In this document: positions 1 through 5,138 of the stretch, in pieces
Position numbering within the stretch: the stretch's first letter is position 1
How the letters are laid out: each line of letters begins with the position of its first letter
Assembly (NCBI GenBank): GCA_013331965.1
Contig: DUFL01000004.1
Span: 10,469-20,771 of the forward strand
DNA length: 10,303 bases
Direction: 5' to 3'
DNA from: Candidatus Woesearchaeota archaeon
GTDB lineage: Archaea; Nanobdellota; Nanobdellia; Woesearchaeales; UBA10107
The notes under the pieces: generated by a model
Database searches by the model: none
What the model was told of the DNA's origin: nothing
The model's input: the letters and a program-made list of their open reading frames with translations, nothing else
Translations under genes and position numbers: made by a program

Positions 1-160
1 CTATTGTTTGGCTGCTTGACCACTCATTGACTTCTTCTATCAATTTTTCATTGAGTTTTGACCCGTATTCTTCATCAGAAGCTATATGAAAGACAGATTT
101 GTCTCCGTTGTTCTTGATGATCTGCGGTATTTTATCCCGCACAAGTTTGCTTTTTTCCAT
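1..160 (-). CDS. MazG-like noncanonical NTP pyrophosphohydrolase (COG4997 type), 3'-partial
   Basis: The first 53 codons of a minus-strand gene are visible, starting at the ATG at 160-158 and running off the left edge. The translation begins MEKSKLVRDKIPQII, followed by a VFHIASDEEY stretch and a helix with KLIEEVNEW. The KLVRDKIPxII opening and the EExxE metal-binding pattern match all-alpha NTP pyrophosphatases of the MazG superfamily, specifically the predicted house-cleaning group COG4997, which are thought to hydrolyse noncanonical nucleoside triphosphates to monophosphate and PPi in the cytosol. The start lies 10 bases downstream of the 3' end of tRNA-Trp, with no Shine-Dalgarno sequence and no room for a separate promoter outside the tRNA gene, so co-transcription with the tRNA is likely (inference). 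Family assignment is by recall of the motif only; the C-terminal half is not in the window. Confidence 0.8.
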   Translation of the reverse strand, partial: MEKSKLVRDKIPQIIKNNGDKSVFHIASDEEYGSKLNEKLIEEVNEWSSSQTI

Positions 161-170
161 AAATATAAAC

Positions 171-266
171 TGGGGACGCGAGGATTTGAACCCCGATTAT
201 CCGCTGAACCCTGCAATTTCTTTGCAACTGGAGGCGGAGATAATAACCAGGTTATACGACGTCCCC
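171..266 (-). tRNA. tRNA-Trp (CCA) with a 22-base intron
   Basis: The minus strand folds into a full cloverleaf. The acceptor stem GGGGACG pairs perfectly with CGTCCCC, and the discriminator base is A at 171. The T arm is CGGGG-TTCAAAT-CCTCG, the D loop contains the GG pair, and the anticodon stem is TCCGC/GCGGA. After removing an intron the anticodon loop reads CTCCAGA, with anticodon CCA at 231-229, which decodes UGG as tryptophan. The loop CTCCAGA is typical of archaeal tRNA-Trp. CCA at the 3' end is not encoded and must be added by the CCA-adding enzyme. The D stem has a U-U mismatch at 13-22, otherwise all stems pair. The mature length would be 74 bases before CCA addition. Confidence 0.95.
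206..227 (-). other. tRNA-Trp intron (bulge-helix-bulge)
   Basis: The intron sits at the canonical position between bases 37 and 38 of the tRNA. Its ends form a BHB motif: the outer helix is the anticodon stem TCCGC/GCGGA, the central helix is CTCC against GGGT (with one C-U mismatch and one G-U pair), the two three-base bulges are AG|T and TC|A, and the inner hairpin is TGCAA-AGAAA-TTGCA. Cutting after the second base of each bulge, as the archaeal tRNA splicing endonuclease does, removes exactly 22 bases. No box C or box D sequence is present, unlike the long guide-RNA introns of tRNA-Trp known from many Euryarchaeota. Confidence 0.88.
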
Positions 267-291
267 TTGAACAAAATAAAGGCTTTAGTTC

Positions 292-627
292 TTATTTAAA
301 ACTTATCTTATCTCCAATCTGAGTATTAAATGATTTTCCTGCAGGAAGCTCAATAACGTACTTTCCTCTGCCATAAACATTAACTTTCCAAGGCTTAACA
401 TTCTTCATTATCTTCAAAACTATCTTTTTTGAGTCTAAAAACAGAATATCAATCGGAAGTCTCATAAAATATGTATGAATATAATGTTTATTTTCAATAT
501 AGAAAGTAAACACAAGTCCGTAATCGATTTTTGATTTAAACATTAAGCCGAACATTTGCCTGAACAATCCTTTGGCGAACTTCGCCTTTTTAATAAGCAC
601 TTTATTTTTGCTTGCGTTTCTTATCAT
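292..627 (-). CDS. DUF192 family protein (COG1430)
   Basis: This is a 111-residue protein of the DUF192 family (PF02643), whose biochemical role is not established. Recognisable family features are GLMF at residues 27-30, the core HTYFMRLPIDILFLD at 51-65, VKPW at 77-80, VIELPAG at 91-97 and a final IGDKISF. Many bacterial and some archaeal members are exported, but this one has no signal peptide or membrane segment, only a lysine-rich N-terminus, so it is probably cytosolic. The ATG at 627-625 is preceded by GAGGT at 635-631, three bases away, which supports this start. The stop codon lies within the TATA box of tRNA-Trp, 25 bases before the tRNA begins. It is divergent from the TBP gene. 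Confidence 0.88.
   Translation of the reverse strand: MIRNASKNKVLIKKAKFAKGLFRQMFGLMFKSKIDYGLVFTFYIENKHYIHTYFMRLPIDILFLDSKKIVLKIMKNVKPWKVNVYGRGKYVIELPAGKSFNTQIGDKISFK
293..301 (-). promoter_or_regulatory. TATA box of tRNA-Trp, inside the end of the DUF192 gene
   Basis: TTTTAAATA on the minus strand is centred about 31 bases before the first tRNA base. That predicts a start a few bases upstream of the mature 5' end, to be trimmed by RNase P. The box is made of the last codons of the DUF192 gene (TTT AAA and the stop TAA). The surrounding AAGTTTTAAATAAG closely resembles the boxes before the SpoIIM-family and aIF2-beta genes. Confidence 0.65.
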
Positions 628-630
628 AAA

Positions 631-635
631 ACCTC
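631..635 (-). promoter_or_regulatory. Shine-Dalgarno sequence of the DUF192 gene
   Basis: GAGGT lies three bases before the ATG on the minus strand. It is the clearest Shine-Dalgarno match in the window, where most other genes have none, so this mRNA probably carries a real leader. Confidence 0.55.
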
Positions 636-728
636 GAATTTACAGCTTTTAGAGCCTGTAAGGCCATTTCTCCATAGGAAACAAAGGGGTCATTACTACT
701 ATAATGAATATATCCTTAAACAGCAGTA

Positions 729-738
729 TTTATAAATA
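729..738 (+). promoter_or_regulatory. Distal TATA box upstream of tbp (possibly bidirectional)
   Basis: TTTATAAATA would set a start near 760 and a leader of about 30 bases for the TBP gene. The core TTTATAAA is its own reverse complement, so it could also serve the divergent DUF192 gene with a start near 705. Which direction is used cannot be decided from sequence. Confidence 0.45.
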
Positions 739-746
739 GGTAGTAG

Positions 747-763
747 TTTATAAATTATATAAA
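747..763 (+). promoter_or_regulatory. Proximal TATA boxes of the tbp-mcm-rpa operon
   Basis: Two overlapping TATA-like boxes, TTTATAAAT at 747-755 and TTATATAAA at 755-763, predict starts at about 777 to 786. A start near 777 would leave a short leader that includes GGGGG at 779-783, nine bases before the ATG, which could act as a weak ribosome binding site. The first box repeats the sequence of the distal box at 729, 18 bases apart. A further TTATAAA at 768-774 is too near the start codon to be the main box. Confidence 0.6.
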
Positions 764-792
764 TCAGTTATAAACAACGGGGGTTAATTAAT

Positions 793-1359
793 ATGGCTGA
801 AGATAAATTAGATATTAAAATTGTCAACATAGTTGTAGCTTCTTCTTTGGAACATGACATTCCTTTGGAAAAAATGGCTGCAACTTTAAGCAACACAGAA
901 TACAATCCGGAGCAGTTTCCTGGTCTTGTGATAAGAATCAAGGAACCAAAGACATCTGCACTGATATTCAGTTCTGGAAAAATAGTATGTACTGGAGCAA
1001 AAAACCTTGACGAAGTAAGAAAATGCATAGACAAGATAATACAGAGCCTTGAAAAGATAAGCGTAAAGATTACTGTTACACCAGTAATAACAATTCAGAA
1101 TATAGTTGCGTCAGGCGGAATCGGGATGGACTTGAATCTGAACAGCCTTGCGATGAAACTTGACAATACAGAATATGAGCCGGAACAGTTCCCTGGATTG
1201 GTTTACAAGGTCAAGATAACAAAGAACACAGACAAGCCGTTTAATGCGACGTTCTTGCTGTTCAGCAACGGAAAAATAGTCTGCACAGGAACTAAAAGCG
1301 AAGCTCAGGTTCAGATTGCAGTAAGACAGCTTATTGAAAACTTAAAGAAAGTCAAATAA
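793..1359 (+). CDS. tbp: TATA-binding protein (TBP)
   Basis: This is the archaeal general transcription factor that binds and bends the TATA box and recruits TFB and RNA polymerase. The 188 residues show the two-fold TBP saddle: repeat one has EYNPEQFPGLV (36-46) and LIFSSGKIVCTGAK (57-70), and repeat two has EYEPEQFPGLV (127-137) and LLFSNGKIVCTG (155-166). The four phenylalanines that kink DNA in known TBPs correspond to F42, F59, F133 and F157. Length is normal for archaea and there is no acidic tail. Repeat two is about seven residues longer than repeat one between GLV and the LLF strand (KNTDKPFNAT region), which is unusual. It is the first gene of an operon, 13 bases before mcm. Start at 793 fits the conserved N-terminus IKIVNIVVA. 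Confidence 0.97.
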   Translation: MAEDKLDIKIVNIVVASSLEHDIPLEKMAATLSNTEYNPEQFPGLVIRIKEPKTSALIFSSGKIVCTGAKNLDEVRKCIDKIIQSLEKISVKITVTPVITIQNIVASGGIGMDLNLNSLAMKLDNTEYEPEQFPGLVYKVKITKNTDKPFNATFLLFSNGKIVCTGTKSEAQVQIAVRQLIENLKKVK

Positions 1360-1372
1360 GTCTTCTCGAAAA

Positions 1373-3391
1373 ATGGAAGCTGCTGAACAAGTTAGGAAGT
1401 TTGAAGAATTTTTTGATGTTAATTATAAAGCAGAGCTTTCTGAGAATATAAGAAAGGGGGAGGATTGGATTTCTGTTGATTTTTCAAAATTATCGATGTT
1501 TGATCCTGATTTGGCCAACATTCTTATTGAGGATCCTGAAAATGTCCTTAAGGCGGCAGAAATCGCGATTTCTAACTTTAATTTCTCAAGGCAGCCGAAC
1601 AGGTTTGTTGTAAGGGTCTATAATCTCCCGCACTCTCAAAAGATAAAGATAAGAAATATAAGAAGCAAGGATATTGCAAAATTTATTTCTGTTGAGGGGT
1701 TGGTAAGGCAGAAAACAGATGTAAGGCCTCAGGTTGTAAGTTCAAGATTTGAATGTCCGAGCTGCGGAAATATAATCCCGCTGCTTCAACTGGATTCAAA
1801 ATTCAGGGAGCCGGCGAGCTGCGGCTGCGGAAGAAAAGGAAAATTCAGGCTTGTCAGCAAAGAGCTAGTCGATGCACAGGGAATTGTTCTTGAAGAAGTT
1901 CCTGATCAGCTGGACGGGGGGGAACAGCCGAAAAGAATAAACATTTTGCTGAAAAAAGATCTGGTTTCTCCTTGGTCTGATAAAAAAACAAACCCTGGAA
2001 CAAAAATAAATATCGTCGGTGTATTAAAGGAACTTCCAAAATTCGGAAAAGACGGGACCAAATCGACAAGTTATGACTTAATCATAGAGGCAAATCACAC
2101 GCAGTCCATGGAAGAGGCATTCCAGGAACTTTCAATCACAGAGGAAGAATTAAAACAGATTCAAAAATTAGCAAAAGATAAGCGTTTATTTGAAAAGTTT
2201 ACATCTTCGATTGCGCCGAGTATTTATGGTCATGATAAAATAAAGGAAGCTCTTGTTCTTCAACTTCTTGGCGGGGTAAGACAGATGAGAAGCGATGGAG
2301 TCGCAGCAAGAGGGGATATTCATGTTCTTTTGATAGGGGATCCGGGATCCGGAAAAAGTCAGCTCCTTAAAAGAGTTTCTGTAGTTGCGCCAAAAGCAAG
2401 ATACGTTTCAGGAAAAGGAGCATCTGGTGCAGGACTTACTGCGGCGGTTGTTAAAGATGAACTTTTAGGGGGCTGGAGCCTTGAAGCGGGAGCATTGGTC
2501 TTGGCAAACCAAGGTATATGTGTGATTGATGAGTTGGATAAAATGACAAAGGAAGACAGGGCAGCAATGCACGAGGCATTAGAACAGCAGACAGTCTCGA
2601 TCTCCAAGGCAAATATCCAGGCTACATTGAGATGTGAAACAACATTGTTGGCTGCAGCGAATCCGAAAACCGGAAGATTTGACCCGTATGAATTGATAGG
2701 AAAACAAATCGATCTTCCTCCGACATTAATCAACAGGTTTGATCTTATTTTCCCTATAAAAGATTTGCCGGAAGTCGAGAAGGATTCAAAACTGGCAAGT
2801 TTCATTCTCGGCCTTCATCAGTCTCAGGCAATTGAACAGGAAATTCCAAAGGAACTTTTAAGAAAATATATAGCTTATGCAAAGCAAAACGTGTTTCCCA
2901 AGCTGACTGATGAAGCGATGGAAGAGATTAAAAAGTATTATATGAAGATGCGTTCATCGGGGGAAGGAGATACAGGATATAAATCAGTTCCTATCTCAGC
3001 CAGACAGCTTGAGGCGTTGGTAAGGCTTGCAGAAGCTGCTGCAAAATTAAGATTAAGCTCCAAGGTAGAGAAAAAAGACGCGCAAAAAGCGATTGAACTC
3101 CTTCATTATTGCTTAAGCCAGATTGGAATTGACCCGGAAACCGGAAAGATTGACATAGACAGAATTGTAACCGGAGTTACTGCTTCACAAAGAAGCAAAC
3201 TGCATATCCTAAAAGAGATAATATCTGAACTTGAATCTCAGCTGAATGCCAAAGTGATTCCTATTATTGAAATAGTCAAACTTGCAAAGGAAAGAGGAAT
3301 CGAAGACGCCCAAACAGACGAATTAATCGAAAGATTGAAAAGGGACGGGGATCTGTTCGAACCGAGACATGGCTACGTTTCAAGAATCTAA
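1373..3391 (+). CDS. mcm: Replicative minichromosome maintenance helicase MCM
   Basis: This is the hexameric AAA+ ATPase that unwinds DNA at the archaeal replication fork. The 672 residues match the usual family length. In order: an N-terminal domain with a zinc site (C128, C131, C150, C152) inside the OB-fold region; a AAA+ core with Walker A GDPGSGKS (322-329), Walker B CVIDELD (383-389), sensor 1 asparagine in LAAAN (426-430), the arginine finger in INRFD (453-457) and sensor 2 in ISARQLEAL (541-549); and a C-terminal winged helix (about 605-672). All catalytic residues are present, and there is no intein although archaeal mcm genes sometimes carry one. It begins 13 bases after the tbp stop with no clear ribosome binding site, so translation is probably coupled to tbp. 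Its 3' end adjoins the RPA-like gene. Confidence 0.97.
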   Translation: MEAAEQVRKFEEFFDVNYKAELSENIRKGEDWISVDFSKLSMFDPDLANILIEDPENVLKAAEIAISNFNFSRQPNRFVVRVYNLPHSQKIKIRNIRSKDIAKFISVEGLVRQKTDVRPQVVSSRFECPSCGNIIPLLQLDSKFREPASCGCGRKGKFRLVSKELVDAQGIVLEEVPDQLDGGEQPKRINILLKKDLVSPWSDKKTNPGTKINIVGVLKELPKFGKDGTKSTSYDLIIEANHTQSMEEAFQELSITEEELKQIQKLAKDKRLFEKFTSSIAPSIYGHDKIKEALVLQLLGGVRQMRSDGVAARGDIHVLLIGDPGSGKSQLLKRVSVVAPKARYVSGKGASGAGLTAAVVKDELLGGWSLEAGALVLANQGICVIDELDKMTKEDRAAMHEALEQQTVSISKANIQATLRCETTLLAAANPKTGRFDPYELIGKQIDLPPTLINRFDLIFPIKDLPEVEKDSKLASFILGLHQSQAIEQEIPKELLRKYIAYAKQNVFPKLTDEAMEEIKKYYMKMRSSGEGDTGYKSVPISARQLEALVRLAEAAAKLRLSSKVEKKDAQKAIELLHYCLSQIGIDPETGKIDIDRIVTGVTASQRSKLHILKEIISELESQLNAKVIPIIEIVKLAKERGIEDAQTDELIERLKRDGDLFEPRHGYVSRI

Positions 3392-3398
3392 GCAAATT

Positions 3399-4004
3399 AT
3401 GCAGCCGAGGCAGGTTGCATTCATAGTCAGAATTAATGATATAAATAAAGGCTCCTTTGTTAAAGAAGACGGCTGGAATCCGAGTTATGTAAAAATCGGA
3501 AACAAAAATATTTCCAGAGTAAATATTATCGGTGCGGTAATTGAATCCAGAGCGGAAAAAAATTTTCAGAATATCATTATTGATGACGGAACTGGAAAAA
3601 TTTCCGTGAGAAATTTTGATAAAAAAATAGATGCGGAAATAGGGGATGTTGTTCTTTTGGTCGGCAGAATGAGGCAGTTTGGAAATGATAAGTACGTTGT
3701 TCCGGAAATAATAAACAAAAAAGTGGATATGAAATGGAGTGCAGTCTGGAAAAAAAATGCTGTAAAAGAGGACAGAAGCAAAGAAGAATCTGGTGATGCG
3801 GAAGAAAAGACTGTATTTACTGACAAAAAAACGGAATATACTTCAAATGATATAGTTTCAAAAATAAGGGATCTTGATGACGGAACTGGAGTTTCTTACG
3901 ATGATGTTGTCAGAAATACTGAAGATGAAAAAATAATATCCGGCCTTCTTTTAAGAGGGGATGTGTTCGAGATTAAGCCTGGAAAATTAAAAGTTCTTGA
4001 TTGA
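3399..4004 (+). CDS. RPA-like single-stranded DNA-binding protein (OB fold plus winged helix)
   Basis: This likely coats single-stranded DNA during replication and repair. From the preferred start the protein has 201 residues: an OB fold (about 39-108, with RVNIIGAVIES and IDDGTGKISVRNF), a charged low-complexity linker rich in K and E, and a C-terminal winged helix ending GLLLRGDVFEIKPGKLKVL, a layout like RPA32 and the archaeal small RPA family. The start is uncertain. An in-frame ATG at 3369 overlaps mcm by 23 bases and adds ten residues (MATFQESKQI) with no family resemblance; ATG 3399, seven bases after the mcm stop, gives the usual beginning of this family (RQVAFIVRINDINKG). Neither has a Shine-Dalgarno sequence. 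As third gene of the tbp-mcm operon it fits a replication role. There is no zinc finger, unlike large archaeal RPAs. Confidence 0.85.
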   Translation: MQPRQVAFIVRINDINKGSFVKEDGWNPSYVKIGNKNISRVNIIGAVIESRAEKNFQNIIIDDGTGKISVRNFDKKIDAEIGDVVLLVGRMRQFGNDKYVVPEIINKKVDMKWSAVWKKNAVKEDRSKEESGDAEEKTVFTDKKTEYTSNDIVSKIRDLDDGTGVSYDDVVRNTEDEKIISGLLLRGDVFEIKPGKLKVLD

Positions 4005-4166
4005 AATTCCAAGTTAGGTAACTTTGCCATCGACTCGCGGTTATCTTGAATTGAATCAGATATCGTTGAAGCCCCGTATGGGGCGACCCCCTCAACTTAT
4101 ATTCTGAAGTTAGATTAAATCGCTCGTAGAATGATGGCAAAGTCATTATAGATAATTTAAATTTGC
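4005..4166. other. Convergent intergenic spacer
   Basis: These 162 bases separate two genes that end toward each other. Apart from the folded element at 4021-4143 there is only AT-rich flanking sequence. No T-tract follows the RPA-like gene on the plus strand, so the folded element may be where that transcript ends (inference). Open frames across it on the minus strand resemble nothing and are probably chance. Confidence 0.5.
4021..4143. other. Candidate structured RNA element in the convergent spacer
   Basis: The 123 bases between the RPA-like gene and the SpoIIM-family gene are closed by a perfect 11-bp inverted repeat, ACTTTGCCATC (4021-4031) and GATGGCAAAGT (4133-4143). Inside, read on the plus strand, are a hairpin at 4038-4065 (TATCT/AGATA plus a three-pair extension), a stem GTTGA/TCAAC (4065-4069 with 4092-4096) enclosing GCCCC-GTAT-GGGGC (4071-4084), and a small AACTT/AAGTT hairpin (4094-4111) that competes with it. 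The GGGG at 4080-4083 can instead pair with CCCC at 4087-4090. It does not match 5S rRNA, tRNA, box C/D or H/ACA signatures that I know. It may be a small RNA, a 3' UTR structure, a bidirectional terminator, or a mobile inverted-repeat element; no target duplication is seen. Strand is unknown. Confidence 0.5.
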
Positions 4167-5006
4167 TCAATAAAAAAAAGGAGTGACATAAGTTTCTACA
4201 ACTCCGGCAACAATCAGGAGAAGAATGGAAAGTATTATCAGATTCGACGTGTCGAACGCAATTTTCTGAAAGTTTTTTGTCATAATATCTTTTCTGACTA
4301 TGGCGACAGAGATTATTCCTCCTGCCAATGCCCCCACAAAATAGGCGGCCATTTCAGGAATTCCGTGTATAAAATACCTAAGGACAGCATTCGAGTATGC
4401 TCCGACGTGCGCTATTATAAATCCTGAATTTGTCGCGAGAACATAGCTTTTGATAAGAGTTCCCATCGCAACAGCAATAATTGAGGCATTCCATGTCAAT
4501 ATAAAAATTGCTCCCGCCCCAAAAAATAATGAAAAAAGAAGACAAAAAGTCAAAACTCTTATGTTGTTAAAAATTATTGTTGAAAGGATGTCTGAGTTTA
4601 ATACAGCACTTCCGACGGCCTTCGTATTTATATCTGCTATTGTTCTCATCTGTACAGAAAAAACAGACTGGCTCACTTCAGATGGCATTGCTACAAACCA
4701 TGTTGCAAAAGCAAGTGTCATCCCGATAAAAAGAAATATAAAAAATGCCAAAGCTCTCGAGTGTTCTCTGAGAAGCGATCTTTCCTCGGAGATATAATTC
4801 GTCTTTTCCTCTTCTACTTTGAGCGTATTATAAATCAATGGAATGCAGAACATCACTGTAAAAAATACTGAGATAAGTCCGGCATGGTCCCTGAATATCC
4901 ACAAACCGAGCGCTACAGAAAAAGATGCGTAAAGGAATCCGAAGAAAAGCATCTCCCAGGGCTTTTTTTCAGCTCTCCACGGGGTTATCAGAGATTCAAA
5001 AACCAT
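4167..5006 (-). CDS. SpoIIM family (DUF95, COG1300) integral membrane protein
   Basis: The 279 residues form a multi-spanning membrane protein. Hydrophobic segments lie at about 18-37, 42-60, 86-106, 150-180, 218-237 and 254-273, with a longer polar extracellular or cytoplasmic loop at 107-148. The family signature is YFIHGIPEMAAYFVGALAGG at about 211-230, the conserved HGIPE-A-GG region of PF01944 (stage II sporulation protein M). In Bacillus SpoIIM acts in peptidoglycan remodelling during engulfment, but archaea make no spores and usually no peptidoglycan, so the role here is unknown; membrane remodelling has been a common guess. The ATG at 5006 is supported by a TATA box centred about 26 bases upstream, which predicts a leaderless mRNA. 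It is divergent from aIF2-beta and converges on the RPA-like gene. Confidence 0.88.
   Translation of the reverse strand: MVFESLITPWRAEKKPWEMLFFGFLYASFSVALGLWIFRDHAGLISVFFTVMFCIPLIYNTLKVEEEKTNYISEERSLLREHSRALAFFIFLFIGMTLAFATWFVAMPSEVSQSVFSVQMRTIADINTKAVGSAVLNSDILSTIIFNNIRVLTFCLLFSLFFGAGAIFILTWNASIIAVAMGTLIKSYVLATNSGFIIAHVGAYSNAVLRYFIHGIPEMAAYFVGALAGGIISVAIVRKDIMTKNFQKIAFDTSNLIILSILLLIVAGVVETYVTPFFY
4171..4179 (-). terminator. Possible T-tract terminator at the end of the SpoIIM-family gene
   Basis: On the minus strand eight consecutive T's followed by A encode part of the last residues (FFY) just before the TGA stop. Archaeal termination commonly needs only a U-tract, so this run could end the transcript near the stop codon. 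It is also simply coding sequence for phenylalanines, so the call is tentative. Confidence 0.3.
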
Positions 5007-5028
5007 GACTTAAAAAGGCGTTTATGCT

Positions 5029-5036
5029 TATTTAAA
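5029..5036 (-). promoter_or_regulatory. TATA box of the SpoIIM-family gene (leaderless)
   Basis: TTTAAATA on the minus strand, in the context AAAGCTTTAAATAAGC, is centred about 26 bases before the A of the start codon. At this distance archaeal transcription would begin at or next to the ATG, giving a leaderless mRNA, consistent with the absence of a Shine-Dalgarno sequence. Confidence 0.7.
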
Positions 5037-5107
5037 GCTTTCTACAGAAAATCAAATAAACAAATAATAGTGCAAAACGGCAGATGCTGTTCTGATAAAA
5101 CATAAGC

Positions 5108-5116
5108 TTTTAAATA
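5108..5116 (+). promoter_or_regulatory. TATA box of aIF2-beta (leaderless)
   Basis: TTTTAAATA, preceded by ATAAGC as a possible TFB recognition element, is centred about 27 bases before the ATG at 5139. Transcription would therefore start at the start codon. The box shares the core AAGCTTTTAAATAA with the divergent promoter at 5029-5036. The rest of the 132-base spacer (5007-5138) shows no other structure. Confidence 0.7.
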
Positions 5117-5138
5117 ACGTCTTTCTGTCAATTATAAA

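Noticed and set aside
86..322. Plus-strand open frames across 86-322
   Set aside because: They lie opposite the tRNA-Trp gene and the start of the MazG-like gene; translations resemble no family, and the tRNA structure explains the sequence.
4021..4143. 5S rRNA as an identity for the folded element
   Set aside because: Length and closing stem are similar, but the conserved loop C sequence (CCGAAC and GAAGUUAAGC in the right place) and the loop E region are absent on both strands.
4021..4143. Insertion sequence remnant or MITE with terminal inverted repeats
   Set aside because: Not excluded, but the flanks (GGTA on the left, CATT on the right) show no target-site duplication and no transposase fragment is present.
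3973..4170. Minus-strand open frame of 65 codons across the convergent spacer
   Set aside because: It covers the perfect 11-bp inverted repeat and runs into the 3' end of the RPA-like gene; no family features or ribosome binding site.
4884..5105. Plus-strand 73-codon open frame between SpoIIM-family and aIF2-beta genes
   Set aside because: It is antisense to the SpoIIM start and crosses both leaderless promoters; composition unlike a protein.
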